A stretch of DNA of 64,000 nucleotides from Pseudomonas sp. C2B4 (GCF_013359695.1 NZ_JABFMU010000001.1:1-64000), one strand, 5' to 3'. Positions 35,479 through 45,711 are shown, numbered from the stretch's first letter. Numbers and translations are program-made. Notes: generated from the sequence alone by a model not told the origin.

Positions 35479-36366
35479 ATGGCAACTCATGAGCACTATT
35501 ACGTTCCGGCCCAGAGCAAATGGCCGATCATCGCCACGGTCGGGATGTTCGTCACGGTGTTCGGGCTGGGCACCTGGTTCAACGATCTGAAGGCCGCCCG
35601 GCCGGAATCCCACGGCCCGCTGATCTTTTTCGTTGGCGGACTGCTGCTGGCCTACATGCTGTTCGGCTGGTTCGGCACGGTGATCAAGGAAAGTCGTGGC
35701 GGGTTGTACAGCGCCCAGATGGATCGCTCGTTCCGCTGGGGCATGAGCTGGTTCATTTTCTCTGAAGTCATGTTCTTCATCGCCTTCTTCGGCGCGCTGT
35801 TTTATGTGCGCCACATTTCCGGCCCGGCGCTGGGTGGCGAAGGCACCAAAGGCCTCGCGCATATGCTATGGCCTGGCTTCGAGTGGACCTGGCCGCTGCT
35901 GAACAACCCGGACTCCAAACTCTTTGTGCCCCCGAAGGAAGTCATCAGCCCCTGGGGCTTGCCGCTGCTCAATACCGTGTTGCTGGTGAGTTCCAGCGTC
36001 ACGATCACCATCGCCCACCATGCCTTGAAAAAGGGCCATCGCGGTGTGCTGAAAGTCTGGCTGGCAATCACCGTGTTACTGGGCTGTGCGTTCCTCGGCT
36101 TTCAGGCCGAAGAATACATCCACGCCTACCACGAACTGGGCCTGACCCTGGGCTCGGGTATCTACGGCGCAACATTCTTCATGCTCACCGGGTTTCACGG
36201 CGCGCACGTGACCATCGGCACCATCATTCTGTTCGTGATGCTGATGCGCATCCTGCGCGGGCACTTCGACAACGAGCATCAGTTCGGCTTCGAGGCGGCG
36301 AGTTGGTATTGGCACTTCGTGGACGTGGTGTGGATCGGGCTGTTCATTTTCGTCTACGTGCTGTAG
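35479..36366 (+). CDS. coxC: Cytochrome c oxidase subunit III
   Basis: This 295-residue membrane subunit has seven hydrophobic segments, a family standard, and stabilises subunit I and the proton uptake path. EVMFFIAFFGALFYVRHIS and FQAEEYIHAYHELGLTLGSG are conserved, and the final MLTGFHGAHVTIGTIILFV with HFDNEHQFGFEAASWYWHFV is the subunit III signature. AAGGAGA precedes the ATG. It follows ctaG by 25 bp. Confidence 0.97.
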   Translation: MATHEHYYVPAQSKWPIIATVGMFVTVFGLGTWFNDLKAARPESHGPLIFFVGGLLLAYMLFGWFGTVIKESRGGLYSAQMDRSFRWGMSWFIFSEVMFFIAFFGALFYVRHISGPALGGEGTKGLAHMLWPGFEWTWPLLNNPDSKLFVPPKEVISPWGLPLLNTVLLVSSSVTITIAHHALKKGHRGVLKVWLAITVLLGCAFLGFQAEEYIHAYHELGLTLGSGIYGATFFMLTGFHGAHVTIGTIILFVMLMRILRGHFDNEHQFGFEAASWYWHFVDVVWIGLFIFVYVL

Positions 36367-36463
36367 GAGCGAGCTTGCTCGCGATGAGCGTTAACGATAA
36401 CGCGGGCTATCTGGATTAACGCGTTGTCATGAAGTTTTTCGCGAGCGAGCTCGCCCCTACAGT
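36361..36463. repeat. BIME: REP pair between coxC and the twin-TM gene
   Basis: CTGTAGGAGCGAGCTTGCTCGCGATG (36361-36385) and TTTTCGCGAGCGAGCTCGCCCCTACAG (36437-36462) are inverted. The right copy has GCGAGCTCGCCCC rather than the usual GCAAGCTCGCTCC, so the copies have diverged. It overlaps the coxC stop (CTGTAG is shared). Confidence 0.9.
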
Positions 36464-36666
36464 TACCAAGGCACGTGCGACACCAACTGGCCGCTGAAAA
36501 AACCCCAGGCGATCAATCCGAGGGTGATGGCGGCCAGGGCAACACGGACACTCAAGGCAATGACGAGGCGGTTCGAGCTGCTGTCGTCCTTGACCAGAAA
36601 AAACAGGCCGCTGAACAGGCTGACAACCGTGGCAATCAGCATCAGGACGATAGCTGCTTTGAGCAT
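36463..36666 (-). CDS. Twin transmembrane protein (DUF2909)
   Basis: This 67-residue protein has two membrane helices (MLKAAIVLMLIATVVSLFSG and LSVRVALAAITLGLIAWGFF) joined by a short VKDDSSSNRL loop, the DUF2909 'twin transmembrane' layout. It lies opposite in strand to the surrounding cox genes, divergent from surf1, with only 70 bp between the starts. It occurs at this point in many Pseudomonas cox clusters. Function is unknown; assembly or small-subunit roles are possible. Confidence 0.85.
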   Translation of the reverse strand: MLKAAIVLMLIATVVSLFSGLFFLVKDDSSSNRLVIALSVRVALAAITLGLIAWGFFSGQLVSHVPW

Positions 36667-36736
36667 GGTGAGACTCCGGGAGACAAGCGATGCACTTGAT
36701 TATAGCTATCGCACAGACCGACTTTCTGGCAACGCC

Positions 36737-37477
36737 ATGAAGCGCTTCCGGCCGGGCGTTGTACCGACGCTGGTGGTCGCCATCCTGCTGCCGCTGATGG
36801 TGTCGCTCGGGTTCTGGCAATTGAATCGGGGCGCGGAGAAAAGCGCGCTGCTGCATACCTACATCGAACGGCGGGCCGCCGAACCGATGGCCAGCACCGC
36901 GCTGCAAAATATGGCAGACCCGGCCTTTCGCCGGGTTCGCCTGCACGGTCAGTTCGATGCCGCCCACAGTTTGTTACTGGACAACCGCCAGCGTGGCGGC
37001 AAGGTCGGCGTCGAGTTGCTGCAACCCTTTCAGGACCAGGCCACCGGGCTGTGGCTGCTCGTCAACCGCGGCTGGCTGCCATGGCCGGATCGGCGTACAC
37101 CGCCGCAATTCACAACGCCCACTGAAGGCTTGAGCCTCGACGCCTGGGTCTACGTTTCGCCTGGTGCGACCTTCCAGCTCCACGCTGACCCAAGCACCAG
37201 CACCTGGCCAAAACTGTTGACGGCCATTGACCCGAACACACTCTGGACCGCCCTGGACCGCGAAGGCTTTGCCTACGAGTTACGCGCAGAAACCGGCCCG
37301 GCGACTTACCAGGCCGATTGGCCTGTCGTTGCCATGGGCCCGGAAAAACACATCGCCTATGCCGTGCAGTGGTTCGCCATGTCGATCGCCCTGCTCGGCC
37401 TCTATCTCTACCTCGGATGGCACAACACAAAGGAGAAACACCATGGGAGCGGCCATGAATCCACCCAGCATGTCTGA
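36737..37477 (+). CDS. SURF1-family cytochrome oxidase assembly protein
   Basis: The 246-residue product begins at ATG 36737 (MKRFRPGVVPTLVVAILLPL); the open frame upstream of this is not similar to the family. It has helices at both ends (about residues 8-26 and 215-235, YAVQWFAMSIALLGLYLYLG) and the periplasmic SURF1 core: VSLGFWQLNRGAEK, LHGQFDAAHSLLLDNRQRGG, LLVNRGWLPW. SURF1 helps insert heme a into subunit I. Its last 35 bp overlap the next gene. Confidence 0.94.
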   Translation: MKRFRPGVVPTLVVAILLPLMVSLGFWQLNRGAEKSALLHTYIERRAAEPMASTALQNMADPAFRRVRLHGQFDAAHSLLLDNRQRGGKVGVELLQPFQDQATGLWLLVNRGWLPWPDRRTPPQFTTPTEGLSLDAWVYVSPGATFQLHADPSTSTWPKLLTAIDPNTLWTALDREGFAYELRAETGPATYQADWPVVAMGPEKHIAYAVQWFAMSIALLGLYLYLGWHNTKEKHHGSGHESTQHV

Positions 37478-38036
37478 GACAAAAACGCCGCCGAGCCGAC
37501 GCAAGGGGCGCTTGCAACTGCTGCTGATTGTGCTCGGGGTCGTCGGTCCGATGATCCTGGCCACCGGCATGTACAAATTGCAGTTCTGGGTGCCGGAAGG
37601 CCGCAGTTATCACGGCGAACTGATCGGCAACGGCCAGACACGTGCCGACCTCGGTGTGCAGGCCGACGAGCAGCGATGGCAGTTGCTGGTGACCGCGCCG
37701 AAAGAGTGTGCCGTGGACTGCCAGCAACTGGTGTACCTGGCCCGGCAGATTCAGATCGGCCTGGGTCGCGATGCCGGGCGAGCCAGTCATGCCATTGCCG
37801 CGGCACAGCCGCTGAGCAGCGATTACGACGCCAAGCTGACCCGGGAGTATCCTCAACTGCAGCGCTATCCACTGGACTTGAGCACCTTCAACAAGGCCAC
37901 CGGCGACAAGGCTGTGCCGCAACTATGGATCATCGACCCCCACGGCAATCTGGTGCTGCGCTACGACCCGTCGGTCAAAGGCAAGGACCTGCTCAATGAC
38001 CTGCGGCACCTGCTGAAACTGTCGAATATCGGATAA
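37443..38036 (+). CDS. Uncharacterised Sco-like CxxxC membrane-anchored protein (PA0111-like)
   Basis: From ATG 37443 (AGGAG, 7 bp before) this encodes 197 residues. A membrane helix (about 25-45, LQLLLIVLGVVGPMILATGM) leads to a periplasmic domain. CAVDCQQLVYLARQ (Cys89, Cys93) is a CxxxC like the CPDVC copper motif of Sco proteins, and LWIIDPHGNLVLRYDPSVKG then LLNDLRHLLKL looks like the closing strand/helix of a thioredoxin fold. In Sco the third copper ligand is a His near this place, as in DPHG here. I infer a second, diverged Sco-like factor. Databases usually list it as hypothetical. Confidence 0.75.
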   Translation: MGAAMNPPSMSETKTPPSRRKGRLQLLLIVLGVVGPMILATGMYKLQFWVPEGRSYHGELIGNGQTRADLGVQADEQRWQLLVTAPKECAVDCQQLVYLARQIQIGLGRDAGRASHAIAAAQPLSSDYDAKLTREYPQLQRYPLDLSTFNKATGDKAVPQLWIIDPHGNLVLRYDPSVKGKDLLNDLRHLLKLSNIG

Positions 38037-38046
38037 GGGCATCGTC

Positions 38047-39120
38047 ATGGCCAAACCTGGATTTCGCCTCGCGCTGTTTGCCACCTTCCTGGCACTGATT
38101 GTGGTGTTGCTCGGCGCCTACACCCGCCTGACCCACGCCGGCCTCGGTTGCCCGGACTGGCCGGGCTGCTACGGCTTTATCAGCGTGCCGAAAAGCGAAG
38201 CCCAGCTGGCCCATGCCGAATTGCATTTCCCCGACACTCCGGTGGAAGCCCACAAGGGCTGGAACGAGATGGTTCACCGCTACTTCGCCGGCACCCTCGG
38301 CTTGCTGATTTCGGTGCTGGCAGGGCGCGCCTGGGTTCATCGTCGGCATCCGGGGCAACCGGTGAAGCTGCCATTGTTCCTTTTAGCGGTGGTGTTCGCC
38401 CAAGCCGCTTTCGGCATGTGGACGGTCACGCTCAAGCTCTGGCCGCAAGTGGTGACCGGGCATTTGCTCGGAGGATTCGCCACGTTGAGCCTGCTGTTTT
38501 TGCTGACCCTGCGCCTGTCCGGCGTACTGCCGGCGCTGACGGTGCCGCGTCGCTTGCAGCGCTGGGCGACCGCAGGGCTGTTGGTTGTGATCGTGCAGAT
38601 CGCCCTCGGCGGATGGGTCAGCTCCAACTATGCCGCCGTGGCGTGCATCGACTTTCCGACTTGCCACGGGCAATGGCTGCCACCGACTGACTTCGCCAAC
38701 GGCTTTCACCTGACCCAGCACATCGGCCCCAACTACCTCGGCGGACAACTGGACAGCGATGCCCGTACTGCCATTCACCTGACTCACCGCATCGGCGCGT
38801 TGCTGGTAACGCTGGTGCTGCTCGGCCTCGCCTGGCAACTGAAAGTCGTCGGTATGACCCGCCTCGCCGGGTTGGTGCTGATCGCCCTCGCCGCTCAAAT
38901 CACCCTCGGCATCAGCAATGTGCTGTTTCATCTTCCGTTGCCAGTGGCGGTTGCACACAACGCCGGAGGCGCGGCGCTACTGCTGACCATGGTGTTGGTC
39001 AACTATCACGCGCGAACCAGTCTGGTTCGGGTCAAGCAGCCGAACCGCTGGCGCTTCAGCCCGCGTAAACACTCAGCCGGGCCCATAACAATAAAAGGAG
39101 AGATGCCATGGCGATTCTGA
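38047..39120 (+). CDS. ctaA: Heme A synthase (Cox15/CtaA)
   Basis: The 357-residue membrane protein oxidises the heme O methyl group to formyl to make heme A. It has eight hydrophobic segments. [21 protein letters not shown] and [17 protein letters not shown] hold the histidines of one heme site. [24 protein letters not shown] and [13 protein letters not shown] carry the second half, with the paired cysteines (here in loops). The internal twofold repeat is standard. Its end overlaps ctaB by 13 bp. Confidence 0.96.
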   Translation: MAKPGFRLALFATFLALIVVLLGAYTRLTHAGLGCPDWPGCYGFISVPKSEAQLAHAELHFPDTPVEAHKGWNEMVHRYFAGTLGLLISVLAGRAWVHRRHPGQPVKLPLFLLAVVFAQAAFGMWTVTLKLWPQVVTGHLLGGFATLSLLFLLTLRLSGVLPALTVPRRLQRWATAGLLVVIVQIALGGWVSSNYAAVACIDFPTCHGQWLPPTDFANGFHLTQHIGPNYLGGQLDSDARTAIHLTHRIGALLVTLVLLGLAWQLKVVGMTRLAGLVLIALAAQITLGISNVLFHLPLPVAVAHNAGGAALLLTMVLVNYHARTSLVRVKQPNRWRFSPRKHSAGPITIKGEMPWRF

Positions 39121-40007
39121 TCGGCGAGCGTCACAGCCAGGCGATCTGGCGAGATTACCTGGAGCTGACCAAACCCAAAGTGGTGGTGCTGATGCTCATC
39201 ACCTCGCTGGTCGGGATGTTCCTCGCGACCCGCGCCGGAGTGCCATGGACCGTGCTGGTGTTCGGCAATCTGGGGATTGCGTTGTGCGCCGGCGGAGCAG
39301 CGGCGGTCAATCATGTGGTGGACCGGCGGATCGACGCGGTGATGGCGCGCACCCACAAGCGGCCATTGGCTGAAGGCCGAGTCTCACCGACGGCTGCGCT
39401 GACATTCGCACTGGTGCTGGCGGTGCTCGGGCAAGCCTTGTTGCTGGCCTTCACCAATCCGCTGACCGCGTGGCTGACCCTGGCTTCGCTGCTGGGTTAC
39501 GCGGTGGTCTACACCGGTTTTCTGAAACGCGCGACCCCGCAGAACATCGTCATCGGCGGTCTCGCCGGTGCCGCCCCGCCCCTGCTCGGCTGGACCGCCG
39601 CCACCGGTCACGTCAGCGCCGAACCCCTGCTGCTGGTGCTGATCATCTTCGCTTGGACGCCACCACACTTCTGGGCGCTGGCCATCCACCGCAAAGAGGA
39701 ATACGCCAAGGCCGACATCCCGATGCTGCCGGTGACCCACGGCGAGCACTACACCAAGGTGCATATCCTGCTGTATACCGGCGCGCTGTTGGCTGTCAGC
39801 CTGATGCCTTACGTGATCCACATGAGCGGCCTGCTCTACCTGGTCTGCGCCATTGGCCTGGGCGCAAGGTTTCTGCAATGGGCCGTGGTGCTGTACCGTG
39901 GCACTCGGCCGCACGCGGCGATCAACACCTTCAAGTACTCTATTTATTACTTGTTCCTGTTGTTCATCGCCCTGCTCGTAGACCACTACCTATTGTTGAA
40001 CCTATGA
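39108..40007 (+). CDS. ctaB: Protoheme IX farnesyltransferase (heme O synthase)
   Basis: The 299-residue UbiA-family prenyltransferase adds a farnesyl group to heme B to give heme O, the step before CtaA. The Asp-rich motif is [20 protein letters not shown], plus [21 protein letters not shown], and nine hydrophobic segments are seen. [18 protein letters not shown] is the conserved N-terminus. AAGGAGAGATGCC lies before the ATG; the start sits inside the end of ctaA, so the genes are coupled. It shares ATGA with senC. Confidence 0.97.
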   Translation: MAILIGERHSQAIWRDYLELTKPKVVVLMLITSLVGMFLATRAGVPWTVLVFGNLGIALCAGGAAAVNHVVDRRIDAVMARTHKRPLAEGRVSPTAALTFALVLAVLGQALLLAFTNPLTAWLTLASLLGYAVVYTGFLKRATPQNIVIGGLAGAAPPLLGWTAATGHVSAEPLLLVLIIFAWTPPHFWALAIHRKEEYAKADIPMLPVTHGEHYTKVHILLYTGALLAVSLMPYVIHMSGLLYLVCAIGLGARFLQWAVVLYRGTRPHAAINTFKYSIYYLFLLFIALLVDHYLLLNL

Positions 40008-40639
40008 CTCGAACCCAGAAAACCGTCTTCATCCTTGTCGCCCTGATCGCGCTGGTCCTGGGCCTGACCATCAACAAAGTGCTCTCCGGCAAAGGCCAGG
40101 GCGATCCGACAGCACTGATCGACGCCGGCATCATCCTGCTGCCGCAAAGCCGCAATCTGCCGGATGTGAAGATGACCGATCAGGACGGCAAGCCGGTGGC
40201 GGTCAACGAGCTCAAGGGCAAGTGGTCGCTGCTGTTTTTCGGCTACACCTTCTGCCCGGACATCTGCCCGACCACCCTCGCCCAACTGCGCCAGATCAAG
40301 AGCGAACTGCCGCCGGAGGCTGTGGACAAGTTGCAGATCGTGCTGGTCAGCGTCGACCCGAACCGCGACACGCCCAAGCAGCTCAAGCAGTATCTGGGTT
40401 ACTTCGATCCGCAGTTCATCGGCCTGACGCCGACCTCGGTCGAAGAACTGCAAAAAGTCGCCAATGCGGTGAGTATTCCGTTCATTCCGGCGGACACCAG
40501 CAAGCCGAACTACACCGTCGACCACAGCGGCAACCTCGCGGTGATCGGGCCGGATGGCACGCAGCGTGGATTCATTCGGGCGCCGTTGAACAACCAGAAG
40601 CTGGTGGCGCAGTTGCCGGTGATGCTTAACCGTCAGTAA
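40004..40639 (+). CDS. senC: SCO family copper chaperone
   Basis: This 211-residue membrane-anchored thioredoxin-fold protein has an N-terminal helix ([20 protein letters not shown]). The copper site is CPDICP (Cys84, Cys88) in [20 protein letters not shown], and the third-ligand His is in [16 protein letters not shown]. It delivers copper to the CuA site of CoxB or reduces its cysteines. ATG 40004 overlaps the ctaB stop. This is the last gene of the cox locus; a BIME follows. Confidence 0.95.
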   Translation: MTRTQKTVFILVALIALVLGLTINKVLSGKGQGDPTALIDAGIILLPQSRNLPDVKMTDQDGKPVAVNELKGKWSLLFFGYTFCPDICPTTLAQLRQIKSELPPEAVDKLQIVLVSVDPNRDTPKQLKQYLGYFDPQFIGLTPTSVEELQKVANAVSIPFIPADTSKPNYTVDHSGNLAVIGPDGTQRGFIRAPLNNQKLVAQLPVMLNRQ

Positions 40640-40654
40640 GAACACCGCAAAACT

Positions 40655-40747
40655 CTGTGGGAGCGAGCCTGCTCGCGAAGAGGCCATAACATTCAACATC
40701 ACCGTTGGCTGATAGACCGCTTTCGCGAGCAGGCTCGCTCCCACAGT
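40655..40747. repeat. BIME: REP pair after senC
   Basis: CTGTGGGAGCGAGCCTGCTCGCGAAG (40655-40680) and CTTTCGCGAGCAGGCTCGCTCCCACAG (40720-40746) are inverted around about 40 bp. It separates convergent senC and metQ and lies next to the metQ terminator. Confidence 0.93.
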
Positions 40748-40763
40748 TACGATGTTTCAGGCA

Positions 40764-40798
40764 CAAAAAAGGGGACGCTCATGGCGTCCCCTTTTTCG
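40764..40798 (-). terminator. Rho-independent terminator of metNIQ
   Basis: On the minus strand AAAAAGGGGACGCC and GGCGTCCCC..., with an ATGA loop, are flanked by A6/T5 runs; the arms are GGGGACG and CGTCCCC. It is positioned 15 bp after the metQ stop. Confidence 0.9.
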
Positions 40799-40811
40799 TT
40801 GCATCCACAGA

Positions 40812-41585
40812 TCAGAACGCCGGCACGACCGCGCCTTTGTACTTCTCGATGATGAATGCCTTCACTTCCGGGCTGTGCAGGGCTGCCACCAGTTTCTTCA
40901 TCGCGTCGCTGTCCTTGTCGTCCGGACGGGCCACGAGGATGTTCACGTATGGCGAGTCGCTGCCTTCGATGACCAGTGCGTCCTTGGCCGGATCGAGCTT
41001 GGCTTCCAGGGCGTAGTTGGTGTTGATCAGCGCCAGGTCGACCTGGGTCAGCACGCGCGGGATGGTCGCGGCTTCCAGTTCACGGAATTTCAGGTCTTTG
41101 CTGTTCTCGGTGATGTCCTTGACGGTCGACAGGATGTTGTTCGAATCCTTCAACTTGATCAGGCCGGCCTTGGCCAGCAGCAACAGCGCACGACCGCCGT
41201 TGGTGGCGTCGTTCGGGATCACCACGTTGGCGCCGCCCGGCAGTTCGGTCAGGGCTTTGTACTTGCTGGAGTAGGCGCCCAGGGGTTCCAGGTGAACACC
41301 GGCCACCGACACCAGATTGGTGCCCTTGGCCTTGTTGAATTCATCGAGGTACGGCTGGTGCTGGAAGAAGTTGGCGTCCAGACGCTTCTCCGCAACCTGC
41401 ACGTTCGGCTGGATGTAGTCGGTGAAGACCTTGACCTTCAGGTCCACGCCTTCCTTGGCCAATGCCGGTTTAACGAACTCGAGGATTTCCGCGTGTGGGA
41501 CCGGGGTCGCCGCGACAGTCAAGGTGTCGGCAGCGTGGGCGGAAAAGGCTGCAACGGCAGCGAACGCGACGAGTAGTTTTTTCAT
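40812..41585 (-). CDS. metQ: Methionine ABC transporter substrate-binding protein
   Basis: This 257-residue NlpA/MetQ-family binding protein starts at ATG 41585 with a Sec signal peptide (MKKLLVAFAAVAAFSAHA). No lipobox cysteine is present, unlike the lipidated MetQ of E. coli, so this one should be soluble in the periplasm. TPVPHAEILEFVKPALAKEG, VKVFTDYIQPNVQVAEKRLD and FFQHQPYLDEF are the family's conserved blocks. It is last in the minus-strand metN-metI-metQ operon; the neighbours confirm the methionine assignment rather than another amino acid. Confidence 0.93.
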   Translation of the reverse strand: MKKLLVAFAAVAAFSAHAADTLTVAATPVPHAEILEFVKPALAKEGVDLKVKVFTDYIQPNVQVAEKRLDANFFQHQPYLDEFNKAKGTNLVSVAGVHLEPLGAYSSKYKALTELPGGANVVIPNDATNGGRALLLLAKAGLIKLKDSNNILSTVKDITENSKDLKFRELEAATIPRVLTQVDLALINTNYALEAKLDPAKDALVIEGSDSPYVNILVARPDDKDSDAMKKLVAALHSPEVKAFIIEKYKGAVVPAF

Positions 41586-41659
41586 TCAGCTAACTCCTTG
41601 TGAGGCGCCCGTTTGGCGCCTGCCAGCGAATGGCCGGCTCATGCATTTAACTAAAAAGC

Positions 41660-42334
41660 TTACTTACGGGAAAAATGGACGACCAATTTGTCGCCCACGG
41701 TTTGCAGCACCTGTACCAGCACCAGCAGCAACACCACCGTGACCACCATCACATCGGTCTGGAAACGCTGGTAACCGAAACGGATCGCCAGGTCACCCAG
41801 ACCACCAGCGCCCACCACACCGGCCATCGCCGTGTAGGACACCAGCGTAATGGCTGTGACCGTAATCGCTGCGAAGATGCCCGGACGGGCCTCAGGCAGT
41901 AACGCATTGGTGATGATTTGCCGCGTGGTCGCGCCCATGGACTGGGTCGCTTCGATGATGCCGCGATCCACTTCACGCAGGGCGGTTTCAACCAGTCGCG
42001 CGAAGAAAGGCGTGGCGCCCACCACCAGTGGCGGAATCGCACCGGCGACACCCAGGGAGGTGCCGGTGATCAGCACGGTGAACGGAATCATCACAATCAG
42101 CAGAATGATGAATGGCAGCGAACGCAGAATGTTCACCACCAGCGACAACATGGCGTAGACACCCTTGGCTTCCAGCAACTGGCGCGGGCTGCAGAGGAAC
42201 AACAACACGCCCAGCGGCAGGCCCAGCAGCACGGTGAATAGCAGCGAACCGCCGAGCATCAGCAGGGTATCGCCAGTGGCCAGCCAGATTTCGAACCAGT
42301 CGATATTGGCGAAGAAACTTGTCAGGGCTTCCAT
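41660..42334 (-). CDS. metI: Methionine ABC transporter permease
   Basis: The 224-residue permease has five hydrophobic segments, the MetI standard. The EAA loop is VDRGIIEATQSMGATTRQII, which docks to MetN. It starts at ATG 42334, sharing a base with the metN stop, so the genes are coupled. ABC import of L- and D-methionine is the family role. It sits 75 bp upstream of metQ. Confidence 0.94.
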   Translation of the reverse strand: MEALTSFFANIDWFEIWLATGDTLLMLGGSLLFTVLLGLPLGVLLFLCSPRQLLEAKGVYAMLSLVVNILRSLPFIILLIVMIPFTVLITGTSLGVAGAIPPLVVGATPFFARLVETALREVDRGIIEATQSMGATTRQIITNALLPEARPGIFAAITVTAITLVSYTAMAGVVGAGGLGDLAIRFGYQRFQTDVMVVTVVLLLVLVQVLQTVGDKLVVHFSRK

Positions 42335-43341
42335 TAGCGCAGCACCTCCATGTGGACGTCCGCTGCGGTGAAGCGGGCGAAGGCCGCTTCCATGTCACCG
42401 CCGGTCACGGCCAGGGTCAGTTGCCCGTAAGGGACGTCTTTGATGCGATCGATACGACCGGCGAGGATGCTGTAGTCCACACCCGTTTCCCGGGCGACGG
42501 TACCCAGCAGCGGCGCGTAGGTCGCATCGCCCTGAAAGGTCAGGCGCACAATGCGGCCGGGCACATGGGCGAAATCGTCACGCTGTTCGCTTTCGTCGAT
42601 CTGTTCGTCTTCTTGCACGAAGCGCTTGGTCGTCGGGTGTTTCGGGTGCAGGAACACCTCGGCCACCGAGCCTTGCTCGACGATCACGCCAGCGTCCATC
42701 ACGCCGACCTGATCACACACCCGGCGGATCACGTCCATTTCATGGGTGATCAACACGATCGTCAGCTTCAGCTCGCGATTGATCTCGGCCAGCAATTGCA
42801 GGACCGACGCCGTGGTCTGCGGGTCCAGTGCACTGGTGGCTTCGTCACACAGCAGGATTTTCGGCTTGGTCGCCAAAGCGCGGGCGATGCCGACACGCTG
42901 CTTCTGACCGCCGGACAACTGCGCCGGGTACTTGTTGGCGTGATCGGACAAACCGACTCGGGCCAGCAACTCGGCGACGCGCTGGTCGATGTCGCTGCGG
43001 GACAGTTCACCGGCCAGCGTCAGCGGCAGCGCGACATTGTCGGCCACGGTCTTGGACGCCAGCAGGTTGAAGTGCTGGAAAATCATCCCGACCTGTTGAC
43101 GGAAACGGCGCAAGCCGTTGGCGTCGAGCGCGGTCACTTCTTCGCCGTCGACGATGATCTTGCCGCCACTGGAGTTCTCCAGGCGATTGATCAGACGCAG
43201 CAGGGTACTTTTTCCCGCACCGGAATGGCCGATCAGGCCAAAGACCTGACCGTTCTCAATCGTCAGATTGGTCGGGTGCAGGGCGGGGATATCCCTACCG
43301 GCGACGCGGTAGGTTTTATGGACGTTTTGAAACTCGATCAC
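42334..43341 (-). CDS. metN: Methionine ABC transporter ATP-binding protein
   Basis: This 335-residue ATPase has Walker A ([11 protein letters not shown]), the [15 protein letters not shown] signature, and Walker B ([13 protein letters not shown]) with the H-loop [10 protein letters not shown]. The C-terminal region (about residues 265-335) is the NIL domain that binds methionine and trans-inhibits the pump. It is the first gene of the operon and is divergent from katE. The 208 bp between their starts should hold both promoters. I saw no SAM or SAH riboswitch features there. Confidence 0.96.
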   Translation of the reverse strand: MIEFQNVHKTYRVAGRDIPALHPTNLTIENGQVFGLIGHSGAGKSTLLRLINRLENSSGGKIIVDGEEVTALDANGLRRFRQQVGMIFQHFNLLASKTVADNVALPLTLAGELSRSDIDQRVAELLARVGLSDHANKYPAQLSGGQKQRVGIARALATKPKILLCDEATSALDPQTTASVLQLLAEINRELKLTIVLITHEMDVIRRVCDQVGVMDAGVIVEQGSVAEVFLHPKHPTTKRFVQEDEQIDESEQRDDFAHVPGRIVRLTFQGDATYAPLLGTVARETGVDYSILAGRIDRIKDVPYGQLTLAVTGGDMEAAFARFTAADVHMEVLR

Positions 43342-43549
43342 GTAGCGAACCTTGTGGGGCGCGTTGGAAAAGGATCAGCGGTTAGCCGGGCGCGCATTTT
43401 AGCCTGTCCGTATAGAGGTTCTTAGCATTTATTTCGTATTCAACCAGCGATTTGGCAATAACGCGATCAAAGGTCAGATAAAAGGAACGGCTAAAAACGT
43501 CGCCAGTCACTACTTAGGCATCTCCAAAAAGCCTGAGGAGTCTCGCCTG

Positions 43550-45688
43550 ATGAGTACTAAAAAGCCTGCCACGCCAAAGAGCGACCTGGCCGGGACCGAT
43601 ACCCTGGACCGCAGCAACACCAACGCCAAGCTCGATAGCCTGGAAAAATTCCGCTCCGACGCCACCGGCCAGGCCCTGCGCACCAATCAAGGCGTGAAGG
43701 TGGCGGACAATCAGAACACCCTGAAAGCCGGCGCCCGCGGGCCATCACTGCTGGAAGATTTCATCATGCGTGAAAAGATCACGCATTTTGACCATGAACG
43801 CATTCCCGAGCGCATCGTGCATGCACGTGGCACCGGTGCCCATGGTTACTTTCAGAGTTATGAGAATCATAGCGTTCTGACCAAGGCCGGGTTCCTGCAA
43901 GACCCCGGTAAAAAGACGCCGGTATTCGTACGCTTTTCCACGGTGCAGGGGCCTCGCGGGTCAGGCGATACCGTGCGCGATGTGCGAGGTTTCGCCGTGA
44001 AGTTCTTCACCGAGGAAGGCATCTACGACCTGGTGGGCAACAACATGCCGGTGTTTTTCATCCAGGACGCCATCAAGTTTCCTGACTTCGTGCACGCAGT
44101 GAAACCCGAACCCCACAACGAAATCCCCACCGGCGGCTCGGCCCACGACACCTTCTGGGACTTTGTTTCGTTGCAGCCGGAATCGGCGCACATGGTGATG
44201 TGGGCCATGTCCGACCGGGCGATCCCCAAAAACCTGCGCAGCATGCAGGGTTTTGGCGTGCATACCTTTCGCATGATCAATGCCGAAGGAAAATCACGCT
44301 TCGTCAAATTCCACTGGCGCCCTGCTGCTGGCACCTGTTCGCTGGTGTGGGATGAAGCGCAAAAACTTGCGGGAAAAGACACCGACTACCACCGGCGCGA
44401 CCTCTGGGAGGCCATCGAAATGGGGGACTATCCGGAATGGGAGCTGGGCGTGCAGGTCGTGGAGGAGGAAAACGAACACGCCTTCGACTTCGACATCCTC
44501 GACCCGACCAAGATCATTCCTGAGGAGCTCGTGCCCATCACCCCGCTGGGCAAAATGGTGCTCAACCGCAACCCGGACAACTTCTTCGCCGAAACCGAGC
44601 AGGTCGCGTTCTGCCCGGGGCATATCGTGCCGGGGATCGACTTCTCCAACGATCCGCTGCTGCAAGGTCGGCTGTTTTCCTACACCGACACGCAGATCAG
44701 CCGACTCGGCGGGCCGAACTTTCACGAGATTCCAATCAACCGAACGATTTCCCCCCTGCACAACGGCCAGCGGGACGCGCTGCACCGCACCACCATCGAC
44801 AAAGGTCGTGCGGCCTACGAGCCGAACTCCATCGATGGCGGATGGCCGCAAGAAACCCCACCCGCCGCGCAAGATGGCGGCTTCGAGAGCTACCCGGAGC
44901 GCATCGACGCCAACAAGATCCGCCAGCGCAGCGAGTCGTTCAGCGACCACTTCTCCCAGGCGCGGCTGTTTTTCCACAGCATGAGCCAGCACGAGCAGGA
45001 ACACATCATCGCGGCGTACAGCTTTGAGCTGGGCAAGGTTGAGCGTGAGTTCATTCGTGCAAGGGAAGTGAATGAAGTCCTGGCCAACATCGATCTGGAG
45101 CTGGCCAAACGGGTGGCGCAAAACCTCGGTCTTCCGGTGCCGAAAGCGGGGACTGTCGAGGTGCCAAAAACCTCACTGGAGCGCTCACCCGCCTTGAGCC
45201 AGGCCAATCTGCTCCCGGGTGATATCAAAACCCGGAAAGTGGCGATTCTGGCGGCCGATGGCGTAGACGGCGCAGCGATCGACGCCATGAAGAAAGCGCT
45301 GGCAGCTGAAGGGGCGCACGCCAAATTGCTCGGCCCGACCTCAGCGCCGGTGAAAACCGCCGATGGTAAATCGCTGCCAGTGGATGCATCGATGGAAGGG
45401 TTGCCCTCAGTGGCGTTCGACGCGGTGTTCGTGCCCGGTGGCGCGGCGTCGATCAAGGCGCTGAGCACGGACGGCGTGGCGTTGCATTACGTGCTGGAGG
45501 CTTACAAGCATTTGAAAGCGATTGCGCTGCATGGCGAGGCGAAGCAGTTGCTGGATGTGTTGAAGCTGGAGGTTGATGCAGGGTTAGTCGTAGGGGCGGA
45601 CGCCAAGCTGTTCAAGGCGTTTTTTGCGGCGATTGGGCAGCATCGGATTTGGGAGAGGGAGGCGAAGGCCAAGGCAATTCCGGCCTAG
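43550..45688 (+). CDS. katE: Large-subunit catalase HPII
   Basis: The 712-residue clade 2 (large) catalase converts H2O2 to water and oxygen. The distal His block is [37 protein letters not shown] follows, and the proximal Tyr is in [20 protein letters not shown]. The C-terminal 150 residues form the extra DJ-1/PfpI-like domain ([20 protein letters not shown], then [12 protein letters not shown]) found only in large catalases. Such enzymes are typically RpoS-dependent. GAGGAGTCTCGCCTG precedes the ATG. It is divergent from metN. Confidence 0.96.
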   Translation: MSTKKPATPKSDLAGTDTLDRSNTNAKLDSLEKFRSDATGQALRTNQGVKVADNQNTLKAGARGPSLLEDFIMREKITHFDHERIPERIVHARGTGAHGYFQSYENHSVLTKAGFLQDPGKKTPVFVRFSTVQGPRGSGDTVRDVRGFAVKFFTEEGIYDLVGNNMPVFFIQDAIKFPDFVHAVKPEPHNEIPTGGSAHDTFWDFVSLQPESAHMVMWAMSDRAIPKNLRSMQGFGVHTFRMINAEGKSRFVKFHWRPAAGTCSLVWDEAQKLAGKDTDYHRRDLWEAIEMGDYPEWELGVQVVEEENEHAFDFDILDPTKIIPEELVPITPLGKMVLNRNPDNFFAETEQVAFCPGHIVPGIDFSNDPLLQGRLFSYTDTQISRLGGPNFHEIPINRTISPLHNGQRDALHRTTIDKGRAAYEPNSIDGGWPQETPPAAQDGGFESYPERIDANKIRQRSESFSDHFSQARLFFHSMSQHEQEHIIAAYSFELGKVEREFIRAREVNEVLANIDLELAKRVAQNLGLPVPKAGTVEVPKTSLERSPALSQANLLPGDIKTRKVAILAADGVDGAAIDAMKKALAAEGAHAKLLGPTSAPVKTADGKSLPVDASMEGLPSVAFDAVFVPGGAASIKALSTDGVALHYVLEAYKHLKAIALHGEAKQLLDVLKLEVDAGLVVGADAKLFKAFFAAIGQHRIWEREAKAKAIPA

Positions 45689-45711
45689 AAATTTTCATCG
45701 TCAGAAAGGAC

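Noticed and set aside
42319..43425. 368-codon frame opposite metN
   Set aside because: Shadow of metN; reads its antisense codons with no domain.
43342..43549. Possible SAM/SAH riboswitch in front of metN
   Set aside because: I saw no paired conserved cores; only promoter-like AT-rich DNA is present in the 208 bp gap.
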